Assembly: GCA_005406025.1 (NCBI GenBank)
Contig: BGZK01001006.1
Coordinates: forward strand, 164,546 to 228,545
Source of the DNA: Eumeta japonica
Lineage: Eukaryota > Arthropoda > Insecta > Lepidoptera > Psychidae
Direction of reading: 5' to 3'
DNA length: 64,000 nucleotides
In this document: positions 9,949 to 19,525 of the stretch, in pieces
How positions within the stretch are numbered: the stretch's first letter is position 1
Layout of the letters: the number at the start of each line of letters is the position of its first letter
Program-made: the position numbers and the translations under genes
Notes under the pieces: generated by a model
Told to the model about the DNA's origin: nothing
Database searches by the model: none
The model's input: only the letters and a program-made list of their open reading frames with translations

Positions 9949-12047
9949 CATCGTCTACAACAGATTTTCTAGTTAAAATCTAAGTATATAAACGGACCGA
10001 CAGTGCAAAATTATCATACCGCGAAGCTGTTCTGATGATGGAGAAGAAAGGTGGCCCATGATCTCCGCTCTGATGAACAGAATCTCATCGAGTTCCAATT
10101 CCTCATATTACTTTCGATGACTGTTTCAATGTTGTGCGTCGCAGCGCGTAGAAAGCTAAAAGGCATTCGGATGAGCACTCCTGTTGGACTAATGGACTAA
10201 AAATGGCACTTCTTTGTGAGCACTCATAGTACAAGGTCTAGAATATAAGTGAGTTAAGGGTATGTGCGTGTGTGTTAGTGTTAGTGTCGTTGTATTGCGC
10301 TGATAATAGGATATTGTACTTCAAGACCCTCAATAAAATATACAAATCCTTCATATGGTAAAACCCAGTATTTGCTCGCGATTGTCGCCGTGCCGGCGCC
10401 GGAAAAAGGGTCTTACGTTTTAGGATCATCATTAGAAAGTTCCACAGTAAGACCACAGGTTACACTATGACTTTGTAACGGTACGTTCTGGTATATGTTT
10501 GTGAGTATCGACGTACAGTTGCCCGTATTACGATATTGTGTTTTAAGGCCACCCTCATAATCTATATTCGGTGTAGGCCAAAGAGTACGTCTGCGAGAGT
10601 CGTTAACGTGGAGCTTATTAGAACGGAGCTTCAAAATGTTTTATTTGCATTTAATTAACTGAATCTGCATAAATTCCCATCAAAAAGATTTTAAAGCCTT
10701 TGCGAGAAAATTTCTTCGAATAACTTGATATTTTATCACAAACGATTTTCAACTTTACCATGTTAGTCTCAAAGGCGAGATTCCTAGGATTAGTTATCAA
10801 TGCCGCCCAATAAATTATTAACAATATAAATTTAAGTTTTTACTTACTCGTTTTTGTACTACGTACTTACTAGCGAAACTAATTTTAATTTATTTTATTG
10901 GAAAACAATATTCCACTTTATTTTTCTTTCAGCGTCTGTTTTAATCTTCTCGTTGGATGTCACAGACCGATCTTAAAATCAGACAATTTTCGGTTCTGTT
11001 GTTCGACGACTCGAATTAATGTTTAGGTATTATATTATAGTTTGTAAATTATCCAGTAAATTTAGGACTTCGAGAGGAAATTCGATAAAAAAAACATTGT
11101 TATTTGGAGATATTACAACTATTTAAAAAAGGATTTTTTTGTTATTACCATAAAATGCACTACTAGTAAGTAATGGTAAGTCAATGGTAACTAAAACTAT
11201 AGATTTGGTACTGTGAAGGGAATACTGTCTGCCCAAAGTGGTAATGTATTACCCAGTATTCTTACTTATTACCCTGAAAAAAAAAAAATGTTTTTAACAA
11301 ATCTTTGTCCGCTTTTCAATCTCCTCCGAGGTCAGAAGAGCTTAAAGAGGGAGATTTTTCAAATACGAATGCAACATTCTACTATTGATAATTGATACCA
11401 AGATTCGAAATAAAACTGACCGGAAAATATTATTGCACGCACAAACATTATTACCTAGTTTTTCCGATTAAAGGTTGAATCTTGAAAATCGTCGAAAAAC
11501 GTGTCCCATTAATTTCATCGAAGGTTATGAAACACGAGGGATTTCACTGCGTACGTCGATCTAGTGCTGGTCGGGCAGCTGTCGACCGCTATCACAGATA
11601 AGGGGGCAAAGCCGGGACAGACGGCTTAGCTTTTTCTTCGAGCATGAAACGAGAGGCTTAATCTGGACTGAGCCGAAATTTGATCGGTCAATCAATGAAG
11701 ATCGAATCCGACACCTTTCGGTTCGAAGCCGACACCACCGAGTCATCGCTTCTCAGTTTATTTCCTTGTCTATATATTAAGTATTTTATTGAAGATATCT
11801 TTTGCAAGGACGGGATTGATTATGAGAATATGTCTTTGTATGCTCAATAAGCACTCAAAACTTTTTAATTAGCAAATCAAACTTTTATAAAACATCCCTA
11901 TTTCATAAACCGTTACCTTAAAACATTTCGTAAAACAACCGATCTTACAATCCGCTAACAACGTGGATAGGCTGTACTTTGATTAAAAGTTAACAGCCAA
12001 TTAAATAAAATTTTAGGATAAAAGAGACACAGATTTATTATATTACA
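9949..12047. other. unassigned sequence
   Basis: 2.1 kb of AT-rich DNA with a GC-richer patch at 11550-11750. Frames of 60-73 codons (10238-10456, 10413-10634, 11213-11395, 11561-11746) show no domain, and none is flanked by splice or promoter context I can defend. No gene or repeat is supported. Confidence 0.45.
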
Positions 12048-12440
12048 TTACTAGCTCAACGCCCGCGTCTTTGCTCGTATGAAATTCGGTCCGTCACATA
12101 AACTTTTTATCGCAACTCAATTCTCACCTTCTTTCTCCGATGCACTCCCCTTCAACCCCTATCCTATCCCTTGCATATTTTTTAAATAAGTCGAAGTGAT
12201 TATCGCTTGCATTGCAACTTCTCAAGTTAGATCTTTAAATGAGCATAACTTTTTCCCGTGATTCTATACGAATGAAATAATAATTATTCTAATCTGAACC
12301 AAGCTTTGTCTATGTGTGGAAGCCGCATTGAAATTAGTTTAGTCGTCCCATAATTGTGTCTGAACAGACAGACAAACAGACGAAATGACAGTCGGGAAAA
12401 ATTTGTAAGTTTTTGTTTTTCTATCTGTTATTGCACCCTA
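12048..12440. mobile_element. CTAGY-type lepidopteran repeat
   Basis: Begins ACTAGCTCAACGCCCGCGTC, the common edge of this superfamily. It contains AAATGAGCATAACTTTTTCCC and ends with CAGACAGACAAACAGACGAA, the usual tail of such elements. The middle holds a pyrimidine-rich stretch (CCCTTCAACCCCTATCC) like the tail of the CACCGCC repeats. No coding capacity. Confidence 0.52.
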
Positions 12441-12991
12441 TTCATTTATCGTGGATATATTCAATGTAACGGACGCGAAGTAGAACAGAAGTTGGAAGAT
12501 GTCTTACCTTTTTTTTTATTAAAAACTAAATAAACCACGTAATAAGCAGCGAGTGTGTTGAACTCATAGATAACTCGCAGTGGAATAAATCGAATCATCA
12601 TCAGATGAAAGCTGGTGCTGCACCTTCATCAGGCTGGGTGATGGACAACGATCATGCGGTATGTTCAGATATTTAAGAAAGTAGTGTCTTGTAATAACCG
12701 ACTATAAGAAGACTACAACTAATTTTGTTGACGACGTTGGCAAATGATTTAGATGATTTATTTTTTGTTACAATATTGGGGATAAGTAATAATCCCTTTA
12801 ATTTGTATTTTAAGGCGGAGCAATTCAGTATAGCTTAACTTTATCGCGGTCGTTGAATCCTTTCATCGTACCACTTTCAACTTATCACTACCACACAGGA
12901 AATACCACCGTCACCATTATAACAGCGGTCATTCTACCACCGGTACATTTCATGAGCGATTTTCTGCCACGTAAGGAAAAAATCTGTAATG
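12441..12991. other. unassigned sequence interrupted by a hAT MITE
   Basis: No recognisable gene. The sequence resumes after the MITE at 13181 (CATGAGCGGTGGTCC). Confidence 0.4.
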
Positions 12992-12999
12992 GTCTATAC

Positions 13000-13172
13000 C
13001 AGTGGTGGGCTAACTTTTTTAATGGCGGGCCACAAAGTTTAAGAAGTTCTAGAGGAGGGTCAGATATATAGAAAAATGCATTTTGTGTTAAAGCTTTTAA
13101 TCATAATATTATAAAAAACATTACGGCATTATCGATGTCGATGGACCCTCGGCCGTACTTTGCCCATCACTG
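13000..13172. mobile_element. hAT-type MITE with 8-bp target duplication
   Basis: Terminal inverted repeats CAGTGGTGGGC (13000-13010) and GCCCATCACTG (13162-13172) match 10 of 11. Flanks GTCTATAC (12992-12999) and GTCTATGC (13173-13180) form an 8-bp target duplication with one mismatch. An 8-bp duplication plus CAG-beginning ends is the hAT signature. At 173 bp with no ORF it is nonautonomous. The subterminal GGGCCACAAAG / GGACCCTCGGCCG stretches are typical of this MITE type. Confidence 0.85.
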
Positions 13173-13187
13173 GTCTATGCCATGAGC

Positions 13188-13330
13188 GGTGGTCCTGATC
13201 GACTACGACAAGGAATTATTCAAGAAAGGAGCCCAATCATTTCCAAGAGGTCGGCAACGCCTTGAAGTAACGGAGAGCAATGGGCAGCGGTGATCACCTA
13301 CTCTCTGATGGCTAACATATTCGTTTGCTC
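13188..13330 (-). mobile_element. CACCGCCGCCCATG-core repeat, copy 2 (inverted)
   Basis: The minus strand reads GGAGCAAACGAATATGTTAG, then CATCAGAGAGTAGGTGATCA, then CCGCTGCCCATTG, matching the order of the copies at 30765 and 61965. GTTGCCGACCTCTTGG follows, as in the family's GTTGCCGGCCT block. Confidence 0.7.
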
Positions 13331-13563
13331 CAAAAAAGTAAACGTCCAATAGCCTTTTCATGTTAATTCATGTTCACGAGCGCGAACATTTCGCCCAATG
13401 TGTTTTCGCTGCGCAAACTTCAACATGAAAGCGATTTTAAGTAGAGCACTCGTATTGGCCCACTTAAGTGTTCGCTTAAGTCTGATGTGTGTTATGTTCT
13501 TCAAGTGTGTTGGGAAGTTAGGCCATATGTTGTAAGCCGCGGCTGGCTTTCGTGTTGAATGTA

Positions 13564-14035
13564 AAAAGCCGGACAAGTGCGAGTTGAACTTGTGTGGAGA
13601 GGGTTCCGTACGATTACAATTTTATCTAATATTTTTCTTAAAATCTTAACCTAACTTGTTTATTTGTAGCAAGCAAATCAACTGCAAATGTAAGTTTGTA
13701 CGCAAATTCTTAAAGATTTACTTATTAATTATTATTACTATTTATTTTAACCATGCACATTTTTCACAGGTTTACCTGTAAACTATGAGTCAAAAATAAT
13801 TTTCTATATTTTCTGCCAAAATTTTCGTCTAAGCAGTTTCGAATATGATTAAAACAGCTGCAGTGCAGATGTGATTTTTCACTTACAATATTCAGAGCTT
13901 TTATTTCGACACCGTAGATTTACCTATTACAGGTTTTATTGTAATCTATTGGCTGTGATAGACCGACAGGCAAACTCACGGGTGATACTATAAGGGTTAT
14001 GTTTCTTTTCATTCGGTCAAATGGACCCTAAAAAT
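13564..14035 (-). mobile_element. GGTTCCG/CTTGGCCAG-type element (inverted)
   Basis: Starts AAAGCCGGACAAGTGCGAGT and soon GAGGGTTCCGTACGATTAC. It ends with CTATAAGGGTTATG then GGACCCTAAAAATG. This is the inverted layout of a very common lepidopteran element whose outer edges are AGGGTTCCG and a GTCCGACTCGCACTTGGCC-like stretch. About 470 bp, with no ORF. The related 680-bp plus-strand copies are at 34051, 38851 and 62943. Confidence 0.7.
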
Positions 14036-14539
14036 GTCTTATACTTGAATACATGAGTCGTGTGCGTTTTAGGAATACTATCTCGGGTCATCATAAAGTA
14101 TTCTCTTTTGGTGAACTAATTATTTACATTTTTTATTGCCAAATATCGTGTGTAAGACAAAGCATTGGAGGGTTCATTAAAAATCCTTGAAATTTTTAGC
14201 ATGTCTAAAAAAACCATTCTGTTTCCGATATAAAAGTAGATTTCTCCCTCTTACGGTATACAAAATTGTATGAATTAATGCAAAAAATTCTCAAAACTAA
14301 ACAAAATCCCGTAATTTAAAGGTTGTTCGACTAAGACGTGACCGAAATGGCATTTCTTGGTATTCCGAAAACTTAAAATATCCATCATACCTACACTACC
14401 TGGTCGACTTAGTTCATATTGAACTGGTCAAGCCGATCGTCTGAACAATGAGTGCGATTATAAAGATATGAGAATAGGATGCGCTATAGTGATGACAATC
14501 CTCGTTATATCCTACATGAATACATATATTACTTTTTAG
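14036..14539. other. unassigned sequence
   Basis: AT-rich. No feature is recognised. Confidence 0.4.
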
Positions 14540-14640
14540 CTAGCAATCAGAGACTAGATGATCACCGCCGCCCACGGACTGTCCCAACTCCAGAGTAGTC
14601 ACCAGTGCGCTGTTTGCCTCACGGGTGGGAGTATGATATC
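14540..14640 (+). mobile_element. CACCGCCGCCCATG-core repeat, copy 3
   Basis: GATGATCACCGCCGCCCACG, then CCAGTGCGCTGTTTGCCTC and GGGTGGGAGTATGAT, follows the family order. The 5' AACGAGCAGG block is degraded. Confidence 0.65.
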
Positions 14641-15119
14641 AAATGGTGAAGGATCAAGAGCGAGGAGGTGGTGTGGGTCATCGGTACTCACTCACTGGGC
14701 AAAATAAAACAGTGCGATTTGTTACTTCACATCCACATTCTGCAGGAGAATTGTGTCTCACTGGCCCACCGGACCCATTTGCGTGCTGTAACCAAATTGG
14801 TCACAACATGGCTCTAACACATGTAGCATGCTGTACGTTATATGTGGTACACGTTATTCCTCAAAAGGAGTCAATATATAGCCGTTGATTTGCGTAGCTC
14901 GATTGTTACGGAGAACTCAAATAGGTCTTTTGCCAAGTCAAAAATTCTTATTGCTTTCTATTTGAAGATCAGTAGGCCATAGTAGGATTAAAATGCATTC
15001 TTGAAGTGTGTGCCGCACGACAGTAATCATTGTATTTAAGATGGTATGATTTTCTATATCGGGTTACATATATAATACCGCGTATATTGATTTATTCACC
15101 GAACCATATGAGTCTAAGG
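14641..15119. other. unassigned sequence
   Basis: Includes an 81-codon frame (14643-14888 plus) without motif. No gene is supported. Confidence 0.4.
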
Positions 15120-15300
15120 GAGACTACTTTCTAAGACCTTGTCCAAAGGCTTCTGTCCCTTCGACGGATTTTGATGAAATAACGCCTAAGACATTGAAAT
15201 ATTTTCCTATGAAAACCTTGTGAAAATCCATTCATATAATCGTTTCAGGGATCAGCGCGTCCAAATGTACAAACAGATAAGTAGACAATCACTATGGTAT
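15120..15300. mobile_element. 3' part of a lepidopteran CTAGY-type repeat
   Basis: TCGACGGATTTTGATGAAAT.. then AAAATCCATTCATATAATCG and GTACAAACAGATAAGTAGAC follow the standard order of the tail of these elements (gatttttgatgaaat...aaatcc...acaaacaga). The 5' edge is not preserved. Confidence 0.4.
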
Positions 15301-15504
15301 TTTTTACTTTATCATTTTATACATAGACCCCAATTCGGTAAACGTATTCAACATACAAAACAGATGGTTCTGTAGTGGTGGTATAAACGTTTATAGACGC
15401 GTAAGTACCAGACAGGCGAAACTCACAACTAGATAGCGGAGTGTCACATATATGCATATTAAAGTGGTTGTCTCAAAATACTACGATATATCTATTACAA
15501 ACAA

Positions 15505-15565
15505 CACACGCAAACACATACACACATACACACACACACGCACAAGCGCATGCACAAGAGCATGT
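15505..15565. repeat. CA-rich low-complexity tract
   Basis: Imperfect (CA)n with CATACA and GCACAAG interruptions. It accounts for most of the 127-codon plus-strand frame at 15441-15824, which is therefore not evidence of a gene. Confidence 0.85.
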
Positions 15566-15639
15566 GTGCATAACTTATAAATACACATCGACGCGTGCAC
15601 AAAGCCATGTATATTATGCCGCTCTCAAAACGTGTGGTA

Positions 15640-15790
15640 TGAGCATCAGCAGCGATGCGGTGACACCCGCAGGCGCCGACGGAACCAAAGTGGCACTCGG
15701 TGGTTTGGGGGCGGTTCGCACTCGGCCGGAGAACGGGGGCGGATTGTCACACGCCGCGGATGAAATATGCGATAGCGGAAGCGTTTTTAT
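15640..15790. other. isolated GC-rich island
   Basis: About 150 bp of CpG-containing GC-rich DNA (GGCGCCGACGGAACC, GGGGGCGGTTCGCACTCGGC) sharply bounded by AT-rich sequence. It is open on both strands (plus 15441-15824; minus 15614-15820), which is usual for GC-rich DNA. No splice, promoter or repeat assignment can be made. Candidates are an unannotated exon, a CpG-rich regulatory element, or an old GC-rich repeat fragment. Confidence 0.35.
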
Positions 15791-16462
15791 TTGCTGGTTT
15801 AAAGAGTGTATATATTTCATATAACACTTTGTGGTACGATCAACATTGCAGTATTCTTTATACGATTAATATATTATATAAATATTTGAAATCGAATTGC
15901 ATTTTACAGTATTAAAGGCCTGTTATCTTTAAACATATTCATAAAAATATGTAATAACATCAATTTAGTAAGACACTTCTGGGTGAATCAAAAAATGTTA
16001 GTTGATCAATGAGATAAATGGATAAAAACGAATGTCTACATTATAAATAAAAATTGTGAAACCGCATTCTCTGTACATTGACAATATTTTCCAAAAATTA
16101 ATTGCGGGTGATGCGGGGAGTGTAACACAATACAACATATAAGAAAACTGTCTCTCTTTACGTCTGTTTGAACACGTTAATCTGCAAAACTACTACATGT
16201 ATTTCGACAGGCTTTTGCACAGGGAAATCGAGCCTTGATTGAGACTACATGTAATACTTTATGTCATTAAGATGGTCTAACAAATATCTGGGTGCGTTTC
16301 ACACGCGTTAGAAATTAAACCTTCAGACAATTAAACTGAGAGACAATAAGAGAAAAGGTAAAGGTCAAGAGTGGGATGATATTGTGGTACATTTTTTATA
16401 ATATTGTTACTAAGCTTAAAAGTTATTTCGTTTTAATAATTAAGACTCAACGTTTTCAATTT
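15791..16462. other. unassigned sequence
   Basis: AT-rich, with no recognised family. CGTCTGTTTGAACACGTTAATCTGCAAAACTACTACA (16161-16197) hints at a worn CTAGY-type repeat. Confidence 0.35.
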
Positions 16463-16604
16463 CAAGAAATGACAATGCGCGGGCGCACACAAGCACACCT
16501 ATCTCTTTCTCTCGCATTCTATCTCTTCTCATATGTTATCTCATTCTCTCTCATGTATTCCATTTCGTCCCACGTTCTGTCTCATTCTCTCGTAGGCTGA
16601 ATCC
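16463..16604. repeat. pyrimidine-rich tract after a GCGCGGGCGC start
   Basis: TCTC(T)-rich on the plus strand with recurring CTCATTCTCTC. It is preceded by ATGCGCGGGCGCACACAAG. The same ingredients (TCTCTTTCTCTC, GCGCATGCG) occur at 19215-19400, so it may be a partial copy of that element. Confidence 0.45.
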
Positions 16605-16965
16605 TAGAGACGTATATATTCATCTCTTTTTATTATCGCATTTTTGTTTCATCGAATTTCAAATCACAACGGCGCTAAAGAATTTTCCCTTAAAAAAATA
16701 AACGTGTGACTCTCGGGGACTGCCGCGGTAAAGCTATTGCATAGCATTTTCATCAACTTATGCAACTATAATTATTTATTTATTTATGCAATATTTTTTT
16801 TTCTTTGATATTAATTCAAATTTTTCATCACTTCCTACATTAATAAATGCACTTTGCTTATTCATATTTAAAACACTTTGTACACAAATTTTACGCGTAT
16901 AGCTATTCACCAGCAACTGCTATTCACTGTTGTACATAGGTACACCTATGTAATGTATACATACA
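16605..16965. other. AT-rich unassigned sequence
   Basis: Includes a short ATTTATTTATTTATG repeat near 16772. No other feature. Confidence 0.4.
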
Positions 16966-17011
16966 TAAGTATACATGTAGATATATATCTATATATCTAC
17001 ATGTATACTTA
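16966..17011. repeat. 20-bp-arm hairpin
   Basis: TAAGTATACATGTAGATATA (16966-16985) pairs perfectly with 16992-17011 across a 6-nt loop. A smaller palindrome (ACATAGG..CCTATGT, about 16934-16951) lies just upstream. Confidence 0.85.
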
Positions 17012-17844
17012 CGGGGCACGTGCGGTGAGTGTGGCGTTATAAAGATATGATAGATACCTATACACCTATATACTTTCTCACAAACAGCTGCTTACGTATT
17101 TGTCCGATTTCGGAGCAGCTCGTCTCGATCCGTGCGAGCTTCGTACAGTCGTACTATATACATACACGTTAAGCGAACGCTCGGCCGGGCTGCATAGTAG
17201 GCGGAGTGGGAGGTGTTAGGTTTTATTTTCGTTACGGAATTGTTTGATTCGGTCGCCGCGCTCAAAGCCCGCGATAAAAGGTATGCAATGGCTTAAAAAT
17301 TTGTTTAATTTTAAAATGCTCCCAAATTTCATGCATATGCGAAGCGAGCACAGTTAAGAAGGAATTAAGTAGCTTTTGACTTCCTCATAAGTGGCTATTA
17401 TATATAAGAAAATTATATCTACAGACAGATCTTTATGAAATATGCAAAAAAAAAGATGTCATTTATCGCCCGATAAGCCGATAACATCGTTACCGCTTCT
17501 CGATAAATATAAAAACCATTAATCTGCAGTCTTCACCGAGTCGCGTGTCTGTCCGTGTAGCATTCAAAGTCCATCTATAATACTTCAAGTTGTGGAACCT
17601 TTTGCGGTGCGCTCGACCGTGAACCATTTAAGTCGAACGCCGTCGAGGCTTTGAGCTCGGGCGAGACGAAGGTCCTTTATGTGAAACCTCGTAATGACTT
17701 TTGAGAGGGAGGAAAGGGGTGTCTGAAGGGGGTGAATAGTTAAATCACTTTTAATGAAAACTCTAAAGATACTGATTTCATGAGTTCTTCAAAATAGATC
17801 AGTGTTATTTACGTAAATCACTATTATTATCATAAACTCGCGCA
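17012..17844. other. unassigned sequence, GC-richer in part
   Basis: 17100-17290 and 17540-17690 are richer in CpG than the background. No open frame or recognised repeat. Possible regulatory or conserved DNA, but unprovable here. Confidence 0.3.
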
Positions 17845-18035
17845 CTCACATGGTACAATCTTTGCATATGCCCCTAGTGTTGATCTCTAAATGAGATTTT
17901 CTAGGGCGACCCTTGCCGACCTTTGCATATCACACCCGTTCGCTTTATAGGTTTGTTTTGTAAGTCTACTTTAATACATCCCTTCCGGATGGCCAAACCA
18001 TCGCAACATACCTTTTCCTGTAGTCAATATCGGTG
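17845..18035 (-). pseudogene. non-LTR retrotransposon (RTE-like) C-terminal fragment (inverted)
   Basis: On the minus strand, from about 18010 downward, the frames read LRWFGHPEG and then, after slips, KVGKGRPRKSHLEIN. RWFGH followed by a basic GRPR stretch is a hallmark of RTE-type ORF ends. It shares the 23-bp block TTCTAGGGCGACCC..GACC (17899-17921) with 45098-45120. Several frameshifts and stops make it a dead fragment. Confidence 0.62.
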
Positions 18036-19098
18036 ATCAATAACAGAAAATATTATAAGCAAATTGAGGAAGTCTGTTTCATCTTTCTTAACATTGTAGC
18101 AACGGTTTGAAACTTCGTAACTGTATGGTTCGTATGACAATGTTATAGTTTGGTGCTGTAGAACTGATCTGATGAAGAATTCAGGAGGTGGATGTCGGAG
18201 CTCTTCGATGGCTTATAATAGCTACCGGTAAACCCTTCTAGATTTTAAGAAATTTCATTTCTCCGGACGTTTTTAATCTCTGGACGTTATATTTGGTTAA
18301 ATTAAACTTTTCAATGCCTGTGACGGGACACTGTTAAAATTAAGTTCAAAGTGCATACTTCTAAAATAATTCTTTTACTTATAGATTATAGAAAAATAAG
18401 TAAGAAATCTATTGTATTAGAATAACATTGTCAATCTTTCAAATTTGTGAATACAACTTACGTTTGTAATTGTCTTAGTTATCGAAAACTAATTTGGGTC
18501 AAATTAAAAAAAAATTACATTAAACATATTCATCTTAAGAAACTCCCTCCACGTGAGCTTAACTCTCATTTGTACATATTTTTTTTTAATTTTAATTTAC
18601 TCTGAGCCTTAAATGGATCAAAATATTAAATATTATTTGATACAATCATGAAAGCACATCGACGATGAAAGAATAATGTCGTAATTGACTTTCAAAATGC
18701 ACACGAGAAACGTCAAATACATTGATTATGAAGCCTCCGAAGCCACCCTTAAGAAAATTAAAAACTCTGTATTTGTACTGTACATAAATTCCTTTGACAT
18801 TTTGTGTTTGAAAACCCATAAATTTGTTGAAAATGGTTAAAAAACAAAACTATGTTTGGCTATTTTTTCACATATACAGTTATAATTAATCCGTCAAATG
18901 AGCCATCAAAAATTCCAAGTGTAAAATGAAATGTGACAAGGTCAATTTGTATTTCAGAATTCACTATAAAGGAATGAACAGTCTCTGCTGAATTAAACCA
19001 GTTGCTAATTTCAGCTAGTGAAATTTTCGCCTGAAATGTGCAGAGGCATTTCTATGTAATGCTGAAGTAATTATAAATAAATAAATTAAAAATAGTGC
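18036..19098. other. AT-rich unassigned sequence
   Basis: No recognised gene or repeat in about 1 kb. Confidence 0.45.
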
Positions 19099-19525
19099 GT
19101 GGAGTCCCTCCGCGCCGAAGAAGTGAAACTTCGTAATGTGCAAATGAAAATAGGAAGGGGTAGAAATTGCGTTTCTCGTCGCACGTTACAATTGCGTAAA
19201 CAATTGCGAGACGAAATCAATCTACTCATTCTCTTTCTCTCTCCTACTTTCTACTTTTGTGTATCTTTCTTTCTCTCTCCCTCTCGCGTTGGGATATTGG
19301 ACGCTACTCGTTGCTAACGCTCGCGCTGGCCTATAACAGGTATACTACGCGCATGCGTTCGATTGCCACTCATTCACTCTCGCTCTGTCTCTTTCTATTC
19401 CCCCTTCCCAGGAGCGTTGAACGTTTAACGCAACAGTGCTTTCATACCCCCTCCATGGTAGCGTTAAACGTTTAACGCAACCTTGTTTGGAAGTCGCATT
19501 AGAAGTTTCACTTCAATAACGACCC
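19099..19525. mobile_element. MITE-like element with GAAGTGAAACTTC ends and palindromes
   Basis: GAAGAAGTGAAACTTCG at 19117-19133 and, inverted, TTATTGAAGTGAAACTTCT at 19501-19519 bracket about 400 bp of pyrimidine-rich and CpG-rich sequence. The same 19-bp edge recurs at 29410-29428. The interior has twin palindromes (19414-19431, 19461-19478). No clear target duplication, so the boundaries are approximate. Frames of 72 codons within (19099-19317, 19257-19475) are incidental. Confidence 0.48.
19414..19478. repeat. twin GCGTTRAACGTTTAACGC palindromes
   Basis: 19461-19478 is a perfect 18-bp palindrome, GCGTTAAACGTTTAACGC. 19414-19431 is the same with one change (GCGTTGAACGTTTAACGC). They are 47 bp apart and both are followed by AAC. 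Further AACGCTCG variants occur at about 19631 and 19707. Confidence 0.85.

Noticed and set aside
15441..15824. 127-codon frame across the CA tract and GC island
   Set aside because: It is a chance join of a CA microsatellite and a GC-rich patch. The opposite strand is also open.
16463..16604. Splice-site polypyrimidine tract or promoter GAGA region
   Set aside because: It is too long and irregular, and the same ingredients occur in the 19.1-19.5 kb element, so a repeat fragment is more likely.
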